The notes under the pieces: generated by a model | Database searches by the model: none | Told to the model about the DNA's origin: nothing | Seen by the model: the letters and a program-made list of their open reading frames with translations, nothing else | In this document: positions 25,087 through 34,728 of the stretch, one piece after another | Numbering within the stretch: the first letter of the stretch is position 1 | Layout of the letters: the number at the start of each line of letters is the position of its first letter | NCBI GenBank assembly: GCA_963821715.1 | Contig: CAWGET010000006.1 | Span: 930,001-994,000, forward strand | DNA: 64,000 nt | Direction: 5' to 3' | From: CAWGET01 sp963821715 | Lineage (GTDB): Bacteria > Bacteroidota > Ignavibacteria > Ignavibacteriales > Melioribacteraceae | Translations under genes and position numbers: made by a program

Positions 25087-27945
25087 GTGACCCGACTTAT
25101 AGCAATTTTTATTTTGATCCTTTCCTTCTTAAACTCTTCAATCTATTCTTCCAATCAAATAATAAAAAAAGAAAACCAATATTTTGAAGCCGGAAAAATT
25201 GTTGTAAAATTTAAAAATGAAGTGCGGCTTCAAAAAGGAATGAGCGGCTTCCCGGCAAAAATTTCAAAAAGATTACAGGAACTTGGAGTTGCTGAAATCT
25301 CTCCCTTCTTCGAAAAAGTAAACGGAATCTCTTCTGAAAATTTGAAGACAATTGCCATTCTAAATTATTATTCACCTCAGGATATCGATTTTATAATTTC
25401 TAAAATACAAAAATTAAACGAGGTTGAATGGGCTGAGCCGTATTATCTTCACGAACTTTCGCTGGCGCCGAATGATCCGAAATTTACCGACGGAACGCAG
25501 TGGCACCTAAAAAATATTGAGGCCGAAGCGGCTTGGAATGTTTCGCAGGGAAGCGCTGATGTGGTTATCGGAATAATTGATACGGGTGTAGATTGGGATC
25601 ATCCGGATTTACGCGCCAACATTTGGGAAAACGACGATCCTGTTAACGGAAGGGACGACGACGGGAACGGATATATCGACGACCATTTTGGTTGGGATTT
25701 CGGCGGAGAGGAAGGAATTCCAGACAACGATCCGAACGAAGATAATCCCGACCATGGAACGCACGTTGCCGGAATAGCGAGCGCTGTAACTAACAACGGA
25801 ATTGGAATTGCGTCCATCGGATACAATTGCAAAATTATGCCGGTTAAAGTTTCGCAAAACGACGTGCGGGATGAAAATGGAACCGCGCTTGTTTCATACG
25901 GTTATCAGGGAATAATTTACGCGGTGGATAATGGTGCAGATATAATTAACTGCAGTTGGGGAAGTTCATCTTTCTCATCGCTTGGTGAAGAAGTTGTTGA
26001 TTACGCTATCGCAAACGGTTCGCTTATTGTTGGCGCGGCGGGAAACGAAGATAACGACGCAATAATTTATCCCGCCGGTTATAACGGAGTTTTATCGGTC
26101 GGAGCGGTAAACATTGAAGATATCAGAAGTTCATATTCGAACTACGGAAAAAATTTGGACGTTGTTGCGCCAGGCGGTGACGGTGCAGGAAGAATTTATA
26201 GTACGTGGAAAGACGACTCTTACCTTCAAGTTATCGGCACTTCGATGGCAGCACCTTTGACAGCCGGTTTAGCTGGATTAGTAAAATCCGCAGCTCCGGC
26301 TCTTCATCCTTTGCAAATAGCCGAACAGATCCGAGTAAACACAGATGATATTTATGATTTAAATCATTCAGATTTTACCAAACTTCTCGGTTCCGGAAGA
26401 ATAAATGCACGGAAAGCTATGACTAATTTGAACTCTGTTTCCGTCCGCGCTACTGCATTCGCAATTGACGAAGAAGGAAATGAAAACGGAATTCTGGAAT
26501 CAGGAGAGACATTCAGAATGCAGGTTGAATTTATTAATTTTCTTAATCCGTTAAGCGGATGTAAAATTACGCTCAAACCGGGAAATAATTTTCTCACAGT
26601 TTTAAATCCGCAATTAGTTACCGGCTCAATCAATTCCGCCGAAGTTTTTTCGAACGCGGGAAACGAATTTATTATTGAAATTGCAGAGGGTGCGCCTGAA
26701 AACGCCGAAGTCGATTTCATTCTTGAATTTGAACAAGCCGGCTACAGCGATTTTCAATGGCTTTCAACTATAGATGTAATAACCGTTAACCCTACTTACG
26801 TAAATCAGAACGCAAATAAAGTTAATTTTACAATCGCTTCGGCGGGAGTCTTTGCGTTTAACGATTATCCGAGCAACCAGCAGGGAAACGGATTTTCCTA
26901 TAACGATGGACCGAATCTTTTGTTTGAAAGTGCTCTTATTTACGGCACGGATGAAAATCACGTAATGGACGGCGCCCGAATTTTAGAAAAACAGAGCTCT
27001 GATTTTTCCAGTATTCTTTCGCCGAAAATTTTCACGGAGAGTCCGACAGCCGATACGGAAGTTTATTCGGTTTTTAACGACGACGGAGCTGGCGTTAATC
27101 AGTTGAATATCGAAACACATCTTCACTCTTACGCTTTTTCCGATGACGCGAATGATCAATATATTCTACTCGATTTCAATTTTATAAATAAGAGCGAAGA
27201 AGATATTAATAATTTTTACGCCGGTATTTTTTATGATTGGGATATCGGGATTTCTGGTCAGGGCGATTTTACGAGCTTCGACACAAATCAGAATTTCGCT
27301 TACGCTTATAATTCGGATGGAATTCCGGTTTCTACATATGTCGGTTCGGCTCTCGTCTCGTCAACAAAATATAAATTCAACGCAATAAATAACGACGGCA
27401 GAAATAACAGCGTAAATATTTACGACGGTTTTACCGACGCGGAGAAATGGAATTCTATTTCCGGAGTCGAAACAAAAGTAAGTTCCGACACAGGAGATAT
27501 TTCTTTTGTTATTTCCGGCGGTCCATTCCTAATTGAGAAAGACGATACGCTTAAAGTAGGTTATTCGCTCGGAGCCGCGGGAAACTTAACTTCGCTTACC
27601 AATGTGATGATCAAAAGCCGCGAAAAATATTCCGCTATAATTCTCGGCAATAAAGGCGGGGAAAGAGTATTCAACTATCAGTTAAAATATAATTATCCGA
27701 ATCCTTTCAATAATTCCAGTACGATCGAATTCATTCTAAAGGAAACGGAAAACGTATCGCTTAAAGTTTACGATATTCTCGGCCGCGAAGTTGCGATATT
27801 AATTAAAAATGAAACGCTGGAAGGAGAAACTCTTCATACCGAAATTTTTAACGCGGGCAGATTTAATCTCGCAAGCGGAGTTTATTTTTACAGATTGACG
27901 ACTGATAATTTTTCCGATACGAAGAAGATGGTTTATTTGAAATAG
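25087..27945 (+). CDS. Secreted subtilisin-like serine protease (S8) with T9SS sorting domain
   Basis: A 952-residue secreted protease. The signal peptide is followed by an inhibitor-like propeptide (about 35-125). The S8 catalytic domain has Asp in IIDTGVDWDHPDL (about 165), His in DHGTHVAGIAS (about 224) and Ser386 in GTSMAAP. It carries a Ca-binding-like acidic insert rich in Asp and Asn (NDDPVNGRDDDGNGYIDD). About 300 residues of beta-rich domains follow. The last 85 residues or so form a type IX sorting domain (YNYPNPFNNSSTIEFIL, ending DTKKMVYLK). The start is a GTG at 25087 behind ATAGGAA. It is monocistronic. It probably degrades external protein, supplying peptides to the dipeptidyl-peptidases encoded at 47-52 kb. 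Confidence 0.95.
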   Translation: MTRLIAIFILILSFLNSSIYSSNQIIKKENQYFEAGKIVVKFKNEVRLQKGMSGFPAKISKRLQELGVAEISPFFEKVNGISSENLKTIAILNYYSPQDIDFIISKIQKLNEVEWAEPYYLHELSLAPNDPKFTDGTQWHLKNIEAEAAWNVSQGSADVVIGIIDTGVDWDHPDLRANIWENDDPVNGRDDDGNGYIDDHFGWDFGGEEGIPDNDPNEDNPDHGTHVAGIASAVTNNGIGIASIGYNCKIMPVKVSQNDVRDENGTALVSYGYQGIIYAVDNGADIINCSWGSSSFSSLGEEVVDYAIANGSLIVGAAGNEDNDAIIYPAGYNGVLSVGAVNIEDIRSSYSNYGKNLDVVAPGGDGAGRIYSTWKDDSYLQVIGTSMAAPLTAGLAGLVKSAAPALHPLQIAEQIRVNTDDIYDLNHSDFTKLLGSGRINARKAMTNLNSVSVRATAFAIDEEGNENGILESGETFRMQVEFINFLNPLSGCKITLKPGNNFLTVLNPQLVTGSINSAEVFSNAGNEFIIEIAEGAPENAEVDFILEFEQAGYSDFQWLSTIDVITVNPTYVNQNANKVNFTIASAGVFAFNDYPSNQQGNGFSYNDGPNLLFESALIYGTDENHVMDGARILEKQSSDFSSILSPKIFTESPTADTEVYSVFNDDGAGVNQLNIETHLHSYAFSDDANDQYILLDFNFINKSEEDINNFYAGIFYDWDIGISGQGDFTSFDTNQNFAYAYNSDGIPVSTYVGSALVSSTKYKFNAINNDGRNNSVNIYDGFTDAEKWNSISGVETKVSSDTGDISFVISGGPFLIEKDDTLKVGYSLGAAGNLTSLTNVMIKSREKYSAIILGNKGGERVFNYQLKYNYPNPFNNSSTIEFILKETENVSLKVYDILGREVAILIKNETLEGETLHTEIFNAGRFNLASGVYFYRLTTDNFSDTKKMVYLK

Positions 27946-28016
27946 ATTTAAAATTTAAAAATCGCTTCGCTCAAGATTGAAAAATCGCTTCGCTGAAAAA
28001 TTCTTTTTTTTATTTT

Positions 28017-28979
28017 TCACAAATTGTAAAAACGTTTCGTCCAGTTAAGCGTTTCCGCTATTCCTTCTTCATATGGCGTTTTCGGGATTGGGCCGAACTC
28101 TTTTTCGAATTTAGTTCCATCCAATAAAATTTTTTCCTGTTTAAGATACAGCATTTCAGCAAATTCCTTTGCCAGCGGATTGAATAATCCACCGAGTTTA
28201 ACAATAAAAGTTAAGTTCAGCGTCCGCACTTTAGAATCGGAACCGGCTTGAGCCGCGATTTCATTCAGAAATTTTCGCGCTGTAGTTTCTGAAAATCCGG
28301 GAACATTATAAACTTCATTTTTTGATTTTTCGGATAAGCCCGCGCTTACCATTGCTTTTCCCGCGTCGTCAATAAAAATAAATTCAATCGGAACGTCGAG
28401 ATCGCCGAACCATTGGATCCGTTTCCCCTTAACGGCATTAATGAATAATTGTTCATAAAAACCGTTTATCACAAAAGGTCCGTAAAAATCGGGCATTCGG
28501 ACGATTGTGTAATTCAAATTATTTTTGAGACCGGCTTCCTCAATCATCCGCTCCATCTCAATCCGTATTTTTCCTTTTTTGGTATGTGCTTCATGCGGAT
28601 GATTTTCGTCGATGGGATTATATTCGGGATGACCGTAAACATAAACGTTTCCGGGAAAGATGAATTTGCTGTTCGTTTTTTCCGCGGCGGATAAAGAAGT
28701 CTTCAGTAGAGATCGAGCCTCTTTTTCCCAATTTTGATAAGGCACATTAAGCAGATAAAATAAATAGTCGGTATCTTCGGCGGCTTTAAGCAGGTCGCTT
28801 TCTTTGGAAGCGTCTCCTTCAAAGATTTCATACTCGTCTATATCAAAATATTTTTTAGCCTTGCTTTTACTTCTTACAAAAAGTTTTACCAATTCGCCTT
28901 TTTGTTTTAAGGCTTTAACAACAGCCGGACCCAAAGATCCGGTAGCTCCTACTATTAAACTTTTTCTGTCAGGCATCAA
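28017..28979 (-). CDS. NAD(P)-dependent epimerase/dehydratase-like (extended SDR/NmrA-like)
   Basis: A 320-residue protein with an N-terminal Rossmann fold: SLIVGATGSLGPAVVKAL has the GxxGxxG nucleotide-binding pattern. The active-site region reads FPGNVYVYGHPEYNP, with a Tyr where extended SDRs have YxxxK, but without a clearly placed Lys. PGFSETTARKFLNEIA near residue 240 is the usual substrate-domain block of NAD-dependent epimerases. Such proteins act on nucleotide sugars or as redox-sensing relatives. The substrate is unknown and activity is uncertain because of the incomplete YxxxK. It stands alone on the minus strand. Confidence 0.75.
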   Translation of the reverse strand: MMPDRKSLIVGATGSLGPAVVKALKQKGELVKLFVRSKSKAKKYFDIDEYEIFEGDASKESDLLKAAEDTDYLFYLLNVPYQNWEKEARSLLKTSLSAAEKTNSKFIFPGNVYVYGHPEYNPIDENHPHEAHTKKGKIRIEMERMIEEAGLKNNLNYTIVRMPDFYGPFVINGFYEQLFINAVKGKRIQWFGDLDVPIEFIFIDDAGKAMVSAGLSEKSKNEVYNVPGFSETTARKFLNEIAAQAGSDSKVRTLNLTFIVKLGGLFNPLAKEFAEMLYLKQEKILLDGTKFEKEFGPIPKTPYEEGIAETLNWTKRFYNL

Positions 28980-29067
28980 TCTCCCCTAAAAATTGAAAGT
29001 AATAATTGTATGTTATGCTATTTATTTCAAATGAGCAAAAATATTTTATATTATTTATATTTAATCA

Positions 29068-29387
29068 ATGGAAATGAATAGAAATAGAATTAAGCAGATC
29101 ATCAAAAATAATAGTATTATCTGGCGTAAACATGCTCTTCAAAGAATGTTTGAAAGGGGTATTACCCGAACGAAATTAAAAGAGTAATTATCGAGGGTAA
29201 AATAATTGAAGAGTACGTTGATGATAAACCATTTCCAAGCAAGTTATTTTATCAAAAATTCAGTAATCGCGTTTTACATGTTGTTGCAGCATTTGACGAA
29301 GAAACTAATAAATTGCATGTAATTACTTCTTACGAACCTTCGTTAGAAATTTTTGAAAATGATTTTAAGAAAAGGAAGAAAAGATGA
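29068..29387 (+). pseudogene. DUF4258-type toxin-like protein, frameshifted
   Basis: The ATG at 29068 begins a frame with RKHALQRMFERGIT, the start of the DUF4258 fold. It breaks at CCC (29165-29167) and stops soon after. In the next frame the rest of the domain is intact: NEIKRVIIEGKIIEEY, DDKPFPSKLF, RVLHVVAAFDEETNKLHVI and TSYEPS. Adding one C to the run restores a continuous protein of about 106 residues. The stop overlaps the start of the YgiT-type zinc-finger gene (ATGA), the usual toxin-antitoxin-like arrangement. In intact pairs of this kind the first protein is RelE-like and the second a zinc-binding antitoxin. The break could be a sequencing error or a real inactivation. Confidence 0.8.
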
Positions 29388-29629
29388 AAGGAAAACTTTG
29401 CGCGGTTTGCGGCGGGAAAGTGATTGATTCCACCACAAGTTTTACTGTTGATTATAAAATCGGCGTCGTTGTAATCAGAGATGTACCGGCGAATATTTGC
29501 GGGCAATGCGGCGAAGAATGGATTGCGGATGAAGTTGCTGAAAAATTAGAGAAAATTGTAAGCGCCGCAAAGAATCAAAATCAGGAAATCTTAGTGGCAA
29601 GTTATAATAATTATTCTTTAGCTTCATGA
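29384..29629 (+). CDS. YgiT-type zinc-finger protein (MqsA N-terminal-like antitoxin)
   Basis: An 81-residue protein with two CxxC pairs: CAVCGG near residue 6 and CGQCGEEW near residue 38. Between them is DYKIGVVVIRDVPANI, the conserved strand pattern of YgiT/MqsA N-terminal domains, with the family end EEWIADEVAEKLEKIV. The C-terminal DNA-binding half found in full MqsA is absent. It overlaps the end of the DUF4258 gene by four bases (ATGA), so translation is coupled. It is probably the antitoxin or partner of that gene, though this pair has not been proven to act as such in all species. Confidence 0.85.
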   Translation: MKGKLCAVCGGKVIDSTTSFTVDYKIGVVVIRDVPANICGQCGEEWIADEVAEKLEKIVSAAKNQNQEILVASYNNYSLAS

Positions 29630-29679
29630 CGGACGCTCCCAATAAATTTTACAACCGGCGCCAACATTGAGATTCCGGA

Positions 29680-30849
29680 TCACCCTGATACGTTACCAAA
29701 AATAATTTTGATATTCATAACTTCCGGTCGGCTTCCCGTTCTAATCGGAGGTCCCCAGCCGCCCACGCCGCACGAAACATAGTAATGAGTTTCTTCCTTT
29801 TGCTTATATCCCCAGCTCAATTCGTAAACCATATCGGTAATATAATTAAACGGATAAATTTGCCCGTGATGCGTATGCCCTGAAAGCTGTAAATCGATTC
29901 CGTGTTTCATCGCTTCTTCGAGTTTAAACGGCTGATGGTCCATTAAAATAACCGGTTTTGATTTATCAATTCCCGAAAGTAATTCTCCTAAAGGTTCCCG
30001 ACTTCCGTTCGTAAACGAAGAAATAGCTCTGTCTTCCCTGCCTACCACGTAAAATTTATCGTCAACCAAAATTGTCGTATCGCGAAGAAGATTTACTCCG
30101 TGATCATTTATGTATTTACTCGCCGATTCCACTCCGCCTATATATTCGTGGTTTCCGGTTGTTCCGTAAACACCGTATTTAGCTTTTAGTCTAAGCAAAG
30201 CGTCGCCGGCATTATTTTCAATAACCGGCTTAACGTCCTCATCAACAATATCGCCGGGTATCAAAATGATATCGGGATTAAGCGAATTTATTTTTTCAAC
30301 GATCGTCATTCCGCGTCCGCGTCCGATAATAGTTCCGAAATGAATATCCGAAACCATTGCGATTTTAAGAGAATCCAAACCCTCCACTTGTTTATCTACC
30401 TTTATTGTAAGATTTCTGATCTGTGGTTTTATCGAATTGATATATCCCGCAGTTACAATTAATGTAGATAAAGCGACAACAGAATAGAAAGCGATCATCT
30501 TTACCTGCTCGTAATTTTCTTTTATTGAAGTCGGATAGAACCCGATAAAATGATTAAGCAGCCGAATCAAATCGATGATTAAAAGAATCATGAAGAAGTG
30601 GACCATAAATGCGAGCCAGAATGATCCTATCCAGATAAGAGCCGTTGAAAACCAGGTAATGGATTGATTCTCCAAAACGCGTCCGCCAATAAAAGCAAGC
30701 GCAAAAAAGACGACGAGAATTACGAGCCAAATTCTGAAATTAGAGTCATTCGGTAAAGCCTGCAGGCCGCGTCTGATTATATAATAATTAACACCTGCAT
30801 ATATTATAAATACAATAGAGAAGAAGAATATGAAGTTCATTTTTTTCAT
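29680..30849 (-). CDS. Membrane-anchored metallophosphoesterase (YkuE/YaeI-like)
   Basis: A 389-residue protein with an N-terminal half of four or five transmembrane helices and a C-terminal calcineurin-like phosphoesterase domain. The metal-binding motifs are all visible: MVSDIHFG (DxH), GDIVDE (GDxxD), GTTGNHEYIGG (GNHE), MDHQPF and LSGHTHHGQIYP (GHxH). The end, VGGWGPPIRTGSRPEV, is the signature of the YkuE subgroup, whose members have been linked to lipid-anchored phosphodiester substrates and to cleaning of the cell envelope. The exact substrate is unknown. It is monocistronic, with an unremarkable spacer on each side. Confidence 0.88.
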   Translation of the reverse strand: MKKMNFIFFFSIVFIIYAGVNYYIIRRGLQALPNDSNFRIWLVILVVFFALAFIGGRVLENQSITWFSTALIWIGSFWLAFMVHFFMILLIIDLIRLLNHFIGFYPTSIKENYEQVKMIAFYSVVALSTLIVTAGYINSIKPQIRNLTIKVDKQVEGLDSLKIAMVSDIHFGTIIGRGRGMTIVEKINSLNPDIILIPGDIVDEDVKPVIENNAGDALLRLKAKYGVYGTTGNHEYIGGVESASKYINDHGVNLLRDTTILVDDKFYVVGREDRAISSFTNGSREPLGELLSGIDKSKPVILMDHQPFKLEEAMKHGIDLQLSGHTHHGQIYPFNYITDMVYELSWGYKQKEETHYYVSCGVGGWGPPIRTGSRPEVMNIKIIFGNVSG

Positions 30850-31081
30850 TTTTCAGTTAGTTAAAAAGTATAAAACACAAGATCCGTATTATTAGTTTCG
30901 TTTCTCAAATGCGGCTAAAGCCGTAACTCGCTTTGCTCTATCAAAATTCGTCAGTTAAAACTTCCGGCATTAGAATACGAAATCATTTTTTTACGCGAAA
31001 ATATTTCGACTCACAATCCACTTGTCGCGGCGAAGTCGGAGACGAAGCCGGACATTTGACGTTTGACGTCTTCGCCTTACC

Positions 31082-32539
31082 TCATCCATTCTTTTTATAA
31101 ATCGCGTTGTTGTATAGATCCAAATAATTTTCCGCCGAACGCTTCCAGGAGAAGTCGGCGTTCATTCCGTTTTCTATTATCTTCGACCAACCTTCTTCCT
31201 TCGCAAAATTCTTCAAAGCTCTTTTTATAGATGATAAAAGTCCTTTGCTATCGTAATTTTCAAATACAAATCCGTTTCCCGATTCGTCTTTAATATTTTC
31301 ATCCCAATCATTAACGGTATCCGCAAGTCCTCCGGTTTTTCTTACAATGGGAACTGTTCCGTATTTTAAGGAATAAATTTGGTTCAATCCGCAAGGTTCA
31401 TATTGCGAAGGCATTAGAAACATATCGGCTCCAGCTTCAACGAGATGCGAAAGTTCGTTGTTAAAACCAATGTATGAGGCGATTTTTTTAGGATGATCTT
31501 TTTCAGCTTCCTCAAAAAGCTTCTCATACTTCTCCTCACCGCTTCCGAGCAGAACTATCTGAAGATCTAATTCCATCAGGTCGTCCAAAATTTCTTCTAT
31601 TAAATCGAATCCCTTTTGCGAAACCAGTCGGGAAACTATTCCAATAACCGGAGTTTTTTCATTGAAAGGAAGTTCCATTTTTTCCAGTAGTTTCTTCTTA
31701 TTAATTTTTTTATTCTCGAGATTAGTCAATGAATATTGGCGTTCGATGTGATGATCCTTCTCCGGACTCCAAACGTTATAATCAACTCCATTCAAAATAC
31801 CGTAAAGATCTTTCTCACGAGCATTCAAAATTCCGTCCATTCCGGCTCCATATTCATCAGTTAAAATTTCTTTAGCGTATGTCGGACTGACTGTGCTGAT
31901 CAAGTCGGAATAAACAATTCCGATTTTTAAAAAACTTATTTTATCATAATACTCAAGCGGTCCCATCGGGTAAAAATATTCTGGTTTTAATTCGGCGCTT
32001 ATCAATGTCTCTTTCGCAAAAACACCCTGATAACCGATGTTGTGAATCGTGAAGAGAGAAGCTGTTTTTTCAAATTGCTTCTTGAAATTTTCTTTTATGT
32101 AATATGGAATCAAACCGGTTTGCCAATCGTTGCAATGAATAACATCAGGCGTCCAATCCATTCTCTGCATTGATTCCAAAACTGCTTTGGAAAAAAATAT
32201 AAAACGTTCGTCCTCGTCAACCTGGTTTGTGTAAAGTTTATCTCGATGAAAATAATGAGGCGAATCTATGAAAAAAACTTCTACATTCGAATTTGGAAGA
32301 AATCCGGAAAACAGATGCGCCGGATGTTCTTTTTCTTTTATCTTTATGAAAAACTCTCCGACTTTCCAGTTGTAAGTTAAATTATTTTTTGTTTCGTCAA
32401 TTATGTCATACTTCGGCATAAAGATTTTTATATCAGCGCCAAGTTTGCTAAGTTCTTTAGGGAGCGCGCCGGAAACATCCGCCAATCCGCCCGTCTTCGC
32501 AAAAGGAACAACTTCGCTCGCTACAAATGCTGTTTTCAT
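31082..32539 (-). CDS. glgA: Glycogen synthase (ADP-glucose type)
   Basis: A 485-residue GT5-family glycosyltransferase that extends alpha-1,4-glucan from ADP-glucose. The sugar-nucleotide binding KTGGLADV is at residues 15-22, and DVIHCNDWQTGLIPYY, TIHNIGYQGVF, GIVSRLVSQKGFDLI and PSQYEPCGLNQIYSLKYGT follow in the normal order. Length matches bacterial GlgA. Its ATG lies inside the stop region of the upstream ADP-forming acyl-CoA synthetase (ATGA overlap at 32536-32539), so the two are translationally coupled, linking storage to an ATP-yielding reaction. Confidence 0.95.
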   Translation of the reverse strand: MKTAFVASEVVPFAKTGGLADVSGALPKELSKLGADIKIFMPKYDIIDETKNNLTYNWKVGEFFIKIKEKEHPAHLFSGFLPNSNVEVFFIDSPHYFHRDKLYTNQVDEDERFIFFSKAVLESMQRMDWTPDVIHCNDWQTGLIPYYIKENFKKQFEKTASLFTIHNIGYQGVFAKETLISAELKPEYFYPMGPLEYYDKISFLKIGIVYSDLISTVSPTYAKEILTDEYGAGMDGILNAREKDLYGILNGVDYNVWSPEKDHHIERQYSLTNLENKKINKKKLLEKMELPFNEKTPVIGIVSRLVSQKGFDLIEEILDDLMELDLQIVLLGSGEEKYEKLFEEAEKDHPKKIASYIGFNNELSHLVEAGADMFLMPSQYEPCGLNQIYSLKYGTVPIVRKTGGLADTVNDWDENIKDESGNGFVFENYDSKGLLSSIKRALKNFAKEEGWSKIIENGMNADFSWKRSAENYLDLYNNAIYKKNG

Positions 32540-34617
32540 AATTCGTCCTCAACTTTTGTTAAAAGACTTCCTGTTTTTATTCTTATATCAACCGCGTGTA
32601 ACTCGTTATCATTTGAAACGATCAGCGGATTTAAATCAATCTCCGCCACCTCTTCATTTTCAAGCATTATTCGTGCGATGGATTTTATTACACTTTTTAG
32701 TTTATCCGTATTCAGAGCTTTCTCGCCTCGCACACCTTTTAATATCGTGCCGACTTTTGTCGAGAAAATCAAATCCTCAATATCTTCATCGTTCAAATAT
32801 GCCGATTTTATTGACGTATCGCCGATCGTCTCAACATATTTTCCGCCGGAGCCGAATAAAATTAACGCGCCGAACGAAGGATCGCGGAATCCTCCGACTA
32901 TCAATTCATGTTTCGCATCAACAAACGGCTGAACTAAAAAGCTTTCCGCTTCCAACGAATTTTTCTCAAAATTATTTTTTATTTCAGCCGCGGCTTCAAA
33001 TAATTCTTTTTTATTTTTGATATTCAGCTTTACAGCATCCAATTCGGATTTATGCGAAACGTTTTTATTTATTCCTTTTATTACGAGCGGAAAATATTTA
33101 TCATTGATGGAGTCGAGTTCCTCAAATCGCAGAATTTTATCTCTAATTATGGGAAGGCTATAATCTTTGGCGATCCGGTTTATCTCATCTTGTTCTAAAA
33201 ATCCTGGTGTAAAATCATAATTATTTTTTAATGAATATTTTTCTCTTATATTCATTTTTCTTTTATCGGAAAAAAGCAACATATTCCATATTACTTCAGC
33301 CGGATCTTCAGGATTTCTAAATATCGGTTTTTTAAACTTTGAATTCTCCCGGTAATTATTCCAAAATTCGGGCAGCGGCATTACAACCTGAAAAACGGGC
33401 TTCTCTGATTCTATAGAATTGATTCCTTCCACAACCTCTAATGGCTGAACCATAACCGGTTCTACAAAAATCGAAATTACAGCGTCTACTTTATCATCAG
33501 CTAACACAATTTCATTTACTCTTTTGTAAATTTCCGCCGTTCCGCCCGGAAGAAGATCGACTGGATTTTCGACCGAACCTTCGGGATGAACAATCTCTTT
33601 TAATTTTGATTTTGTTTCTTCGGATAATTCAGTAAGCGTTAATCCTTCCGCTTCAAGTTTATCGACTGCGAGAATGGCCGGTCCTCCTGCGTTTGTTACA
33701 ACCGCAATTTTATTTCCTTTCGGTAAATTAAAATTCTCAAAGCCCTTTGCCGTATTGAACATTTCGTTTAAATCGTTCGCGCGTATAATTCCGAACTGGT
33801 CGAGCAATGAGTCGACAAGATTATCTTCGGCGCTCAACGCTCCGGTATGCGATGAAGCGGCTTTCATTCCACTCTTTGTTTTTCCCGCTTTTAAAACGAT
33901 TACAGGTTTTTTAATTTCATTTTCTAAAAAGGGTTTTATAAAATTTTTCCCATCGACAAAACTTTCAAGATACATTGTAATCACGTCGATGTTTTCATCT
34001 TCATTCCAAAACCGGAGAAAATCGTTTTCGTTCACGTCTGCTTTGTTGCCGACGCTAATAAAGTGGGCGAACCTGATATCGGTTTCGCGCAAAGAATTTA
34101 GAACGGCGGCGCCGAGAGCTCCGCTCTGAGACAAAAACGCCGACCTTCCTTCATGCGGTGCTTCCGCTACAAATGTCGCGTTAAGTTTTACTTGGTCCAT
34201 CGCGTTTATTAAACCCATACAATTTGGACCGACAAGCCTTGCGCCCGCTTCTTTAATTTTATGCACAATACGTTTTTCAATTTCAGCGCCTTCGGGTCCA
34301 ATCTCTTTAAATCCCGCGGTGATTAGAACAATTGATTTTACGTCTTTAGTGAGAAGCTGGTCTATAGATTCTTCCACAAAAGGTTTGGGTACGGCAACTA
34401 TCGCAAGATCGATCTGAATTTTGATTTCTTCGATGGAATGGAAGCACTTATATCCGAGAATATTATCCGCCTTTGGATTTACTGGGAAAACTTTTCCCCT
34501 AAAATTATATTTTTTAATTGTGTTAAGCAGTTCGTAACCGATGCTTTTTTCTTTTGTAGAAGCACCTGCTATGCAGATTGACGAAGGATAAAAGAAATTT
34601 TTCAATTCAGTATTCAT
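32536..34617 (-). CDS. ADP-forming acetate/acyl-CoA ligase, alpha-beta fusion
   Basis: A 693-residue NDP-forming acyl-CoA synthetase. It converts acyl-CoA, ADP and phosphate to acid, CoA and ATP, giving substrate-level phosphorylation during fermentation. The N-terminal CoA-binding domain starts FYPSSICIAGASTKEKSIG. The succinyl-CoA-ligase-like domain has GPNCMGLINA, LSQSGALGAA and the phospho-histidine block AASSHTGALSAEDN. The C-terminal ATP-grasp domain has the matching pieces LVIKGINKNVSHKSELD and FGALILFGSGGKYVE. Fusion of alpha and beta parts in one chain is the form found in many bacteria and archaea. It overlaps glgA by four bases. The substrate (acetyl-, propionyl- or branched acyl-CoA) is not known. 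Confidence 0.92.
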   Translation of the reverse strand: MNTELKNFFYPSSICIAGASTKEKSIGYELLNTIKKYNFRGKVFPVNPKADNILGYKCFHSIEEIKIQIDLAIVAVPKPFVEESIDQLLTKDVKSIVLITAGFKEIGPEGAEIEKRIVHKIKEAGARLVGPNCMGLINAMDQVKLNATFVAEAPHEGRSAFLSQSGALGAAVLNSLRETDIRFAHFISVGNKADVNENDFLRFWNEDENIDVITMYLESFVDGKNFIKPFLENEIKKPVIVLKAGKTKSGMKAASSHTGALSAEDNLVDSLLDQFGIIRANDLNEMFNTAKGFENFNLPKGNKIAVVTNAGGPAILAVDKLEAEGLTLTELSEETKSKLKEIVHPEGSVENPVDLLPGGTAEIYKRVNEIVLADDKVDAVISIFVEPVMVQPLEVVEGINSIESEKPVFQVVMPLPEFWNNYRENSKFKKPIFRNPEDPAEVIWNMLLFSDKRKMNIREKYSLKNNYDFTPGFLEQDEINRIAKDYSLPIIRDKILRFEELDSINDKYFPLVIKGINKNVSHKSELDAVKLNIKNKKELFEAAAEIKNNFEKNSLEAESFLVQPFVDAKHELIVGGFRDPSFGALILFGSGGKYVETIGDTSIKSAYLNDEDIEDLIFSTKVGTILKGVRGEKALNTDKLKSVIKSIARIMLENEEVAEIDLNPLIVSNDNELHAVDIRIKTGSLLTKVEDEL

Positions 34618-34728
34618 TTTCAGATCAAAATTTGTTAAACGAATAAATTAAGAATTTTATTGACAATATTCATCTTTAGAAAATAATAAATTGCTGCAAA
34701 TACGGCAGGTTTGAATTTGTTTTACTAA

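Noticed and set aside
32403..33020. A 205-codon plus-strand frame across the glgA and acyl-CoA synthetase genes
   Set aside because: It lies wholly antisense to two strongly conserved genes and has no start-site support.
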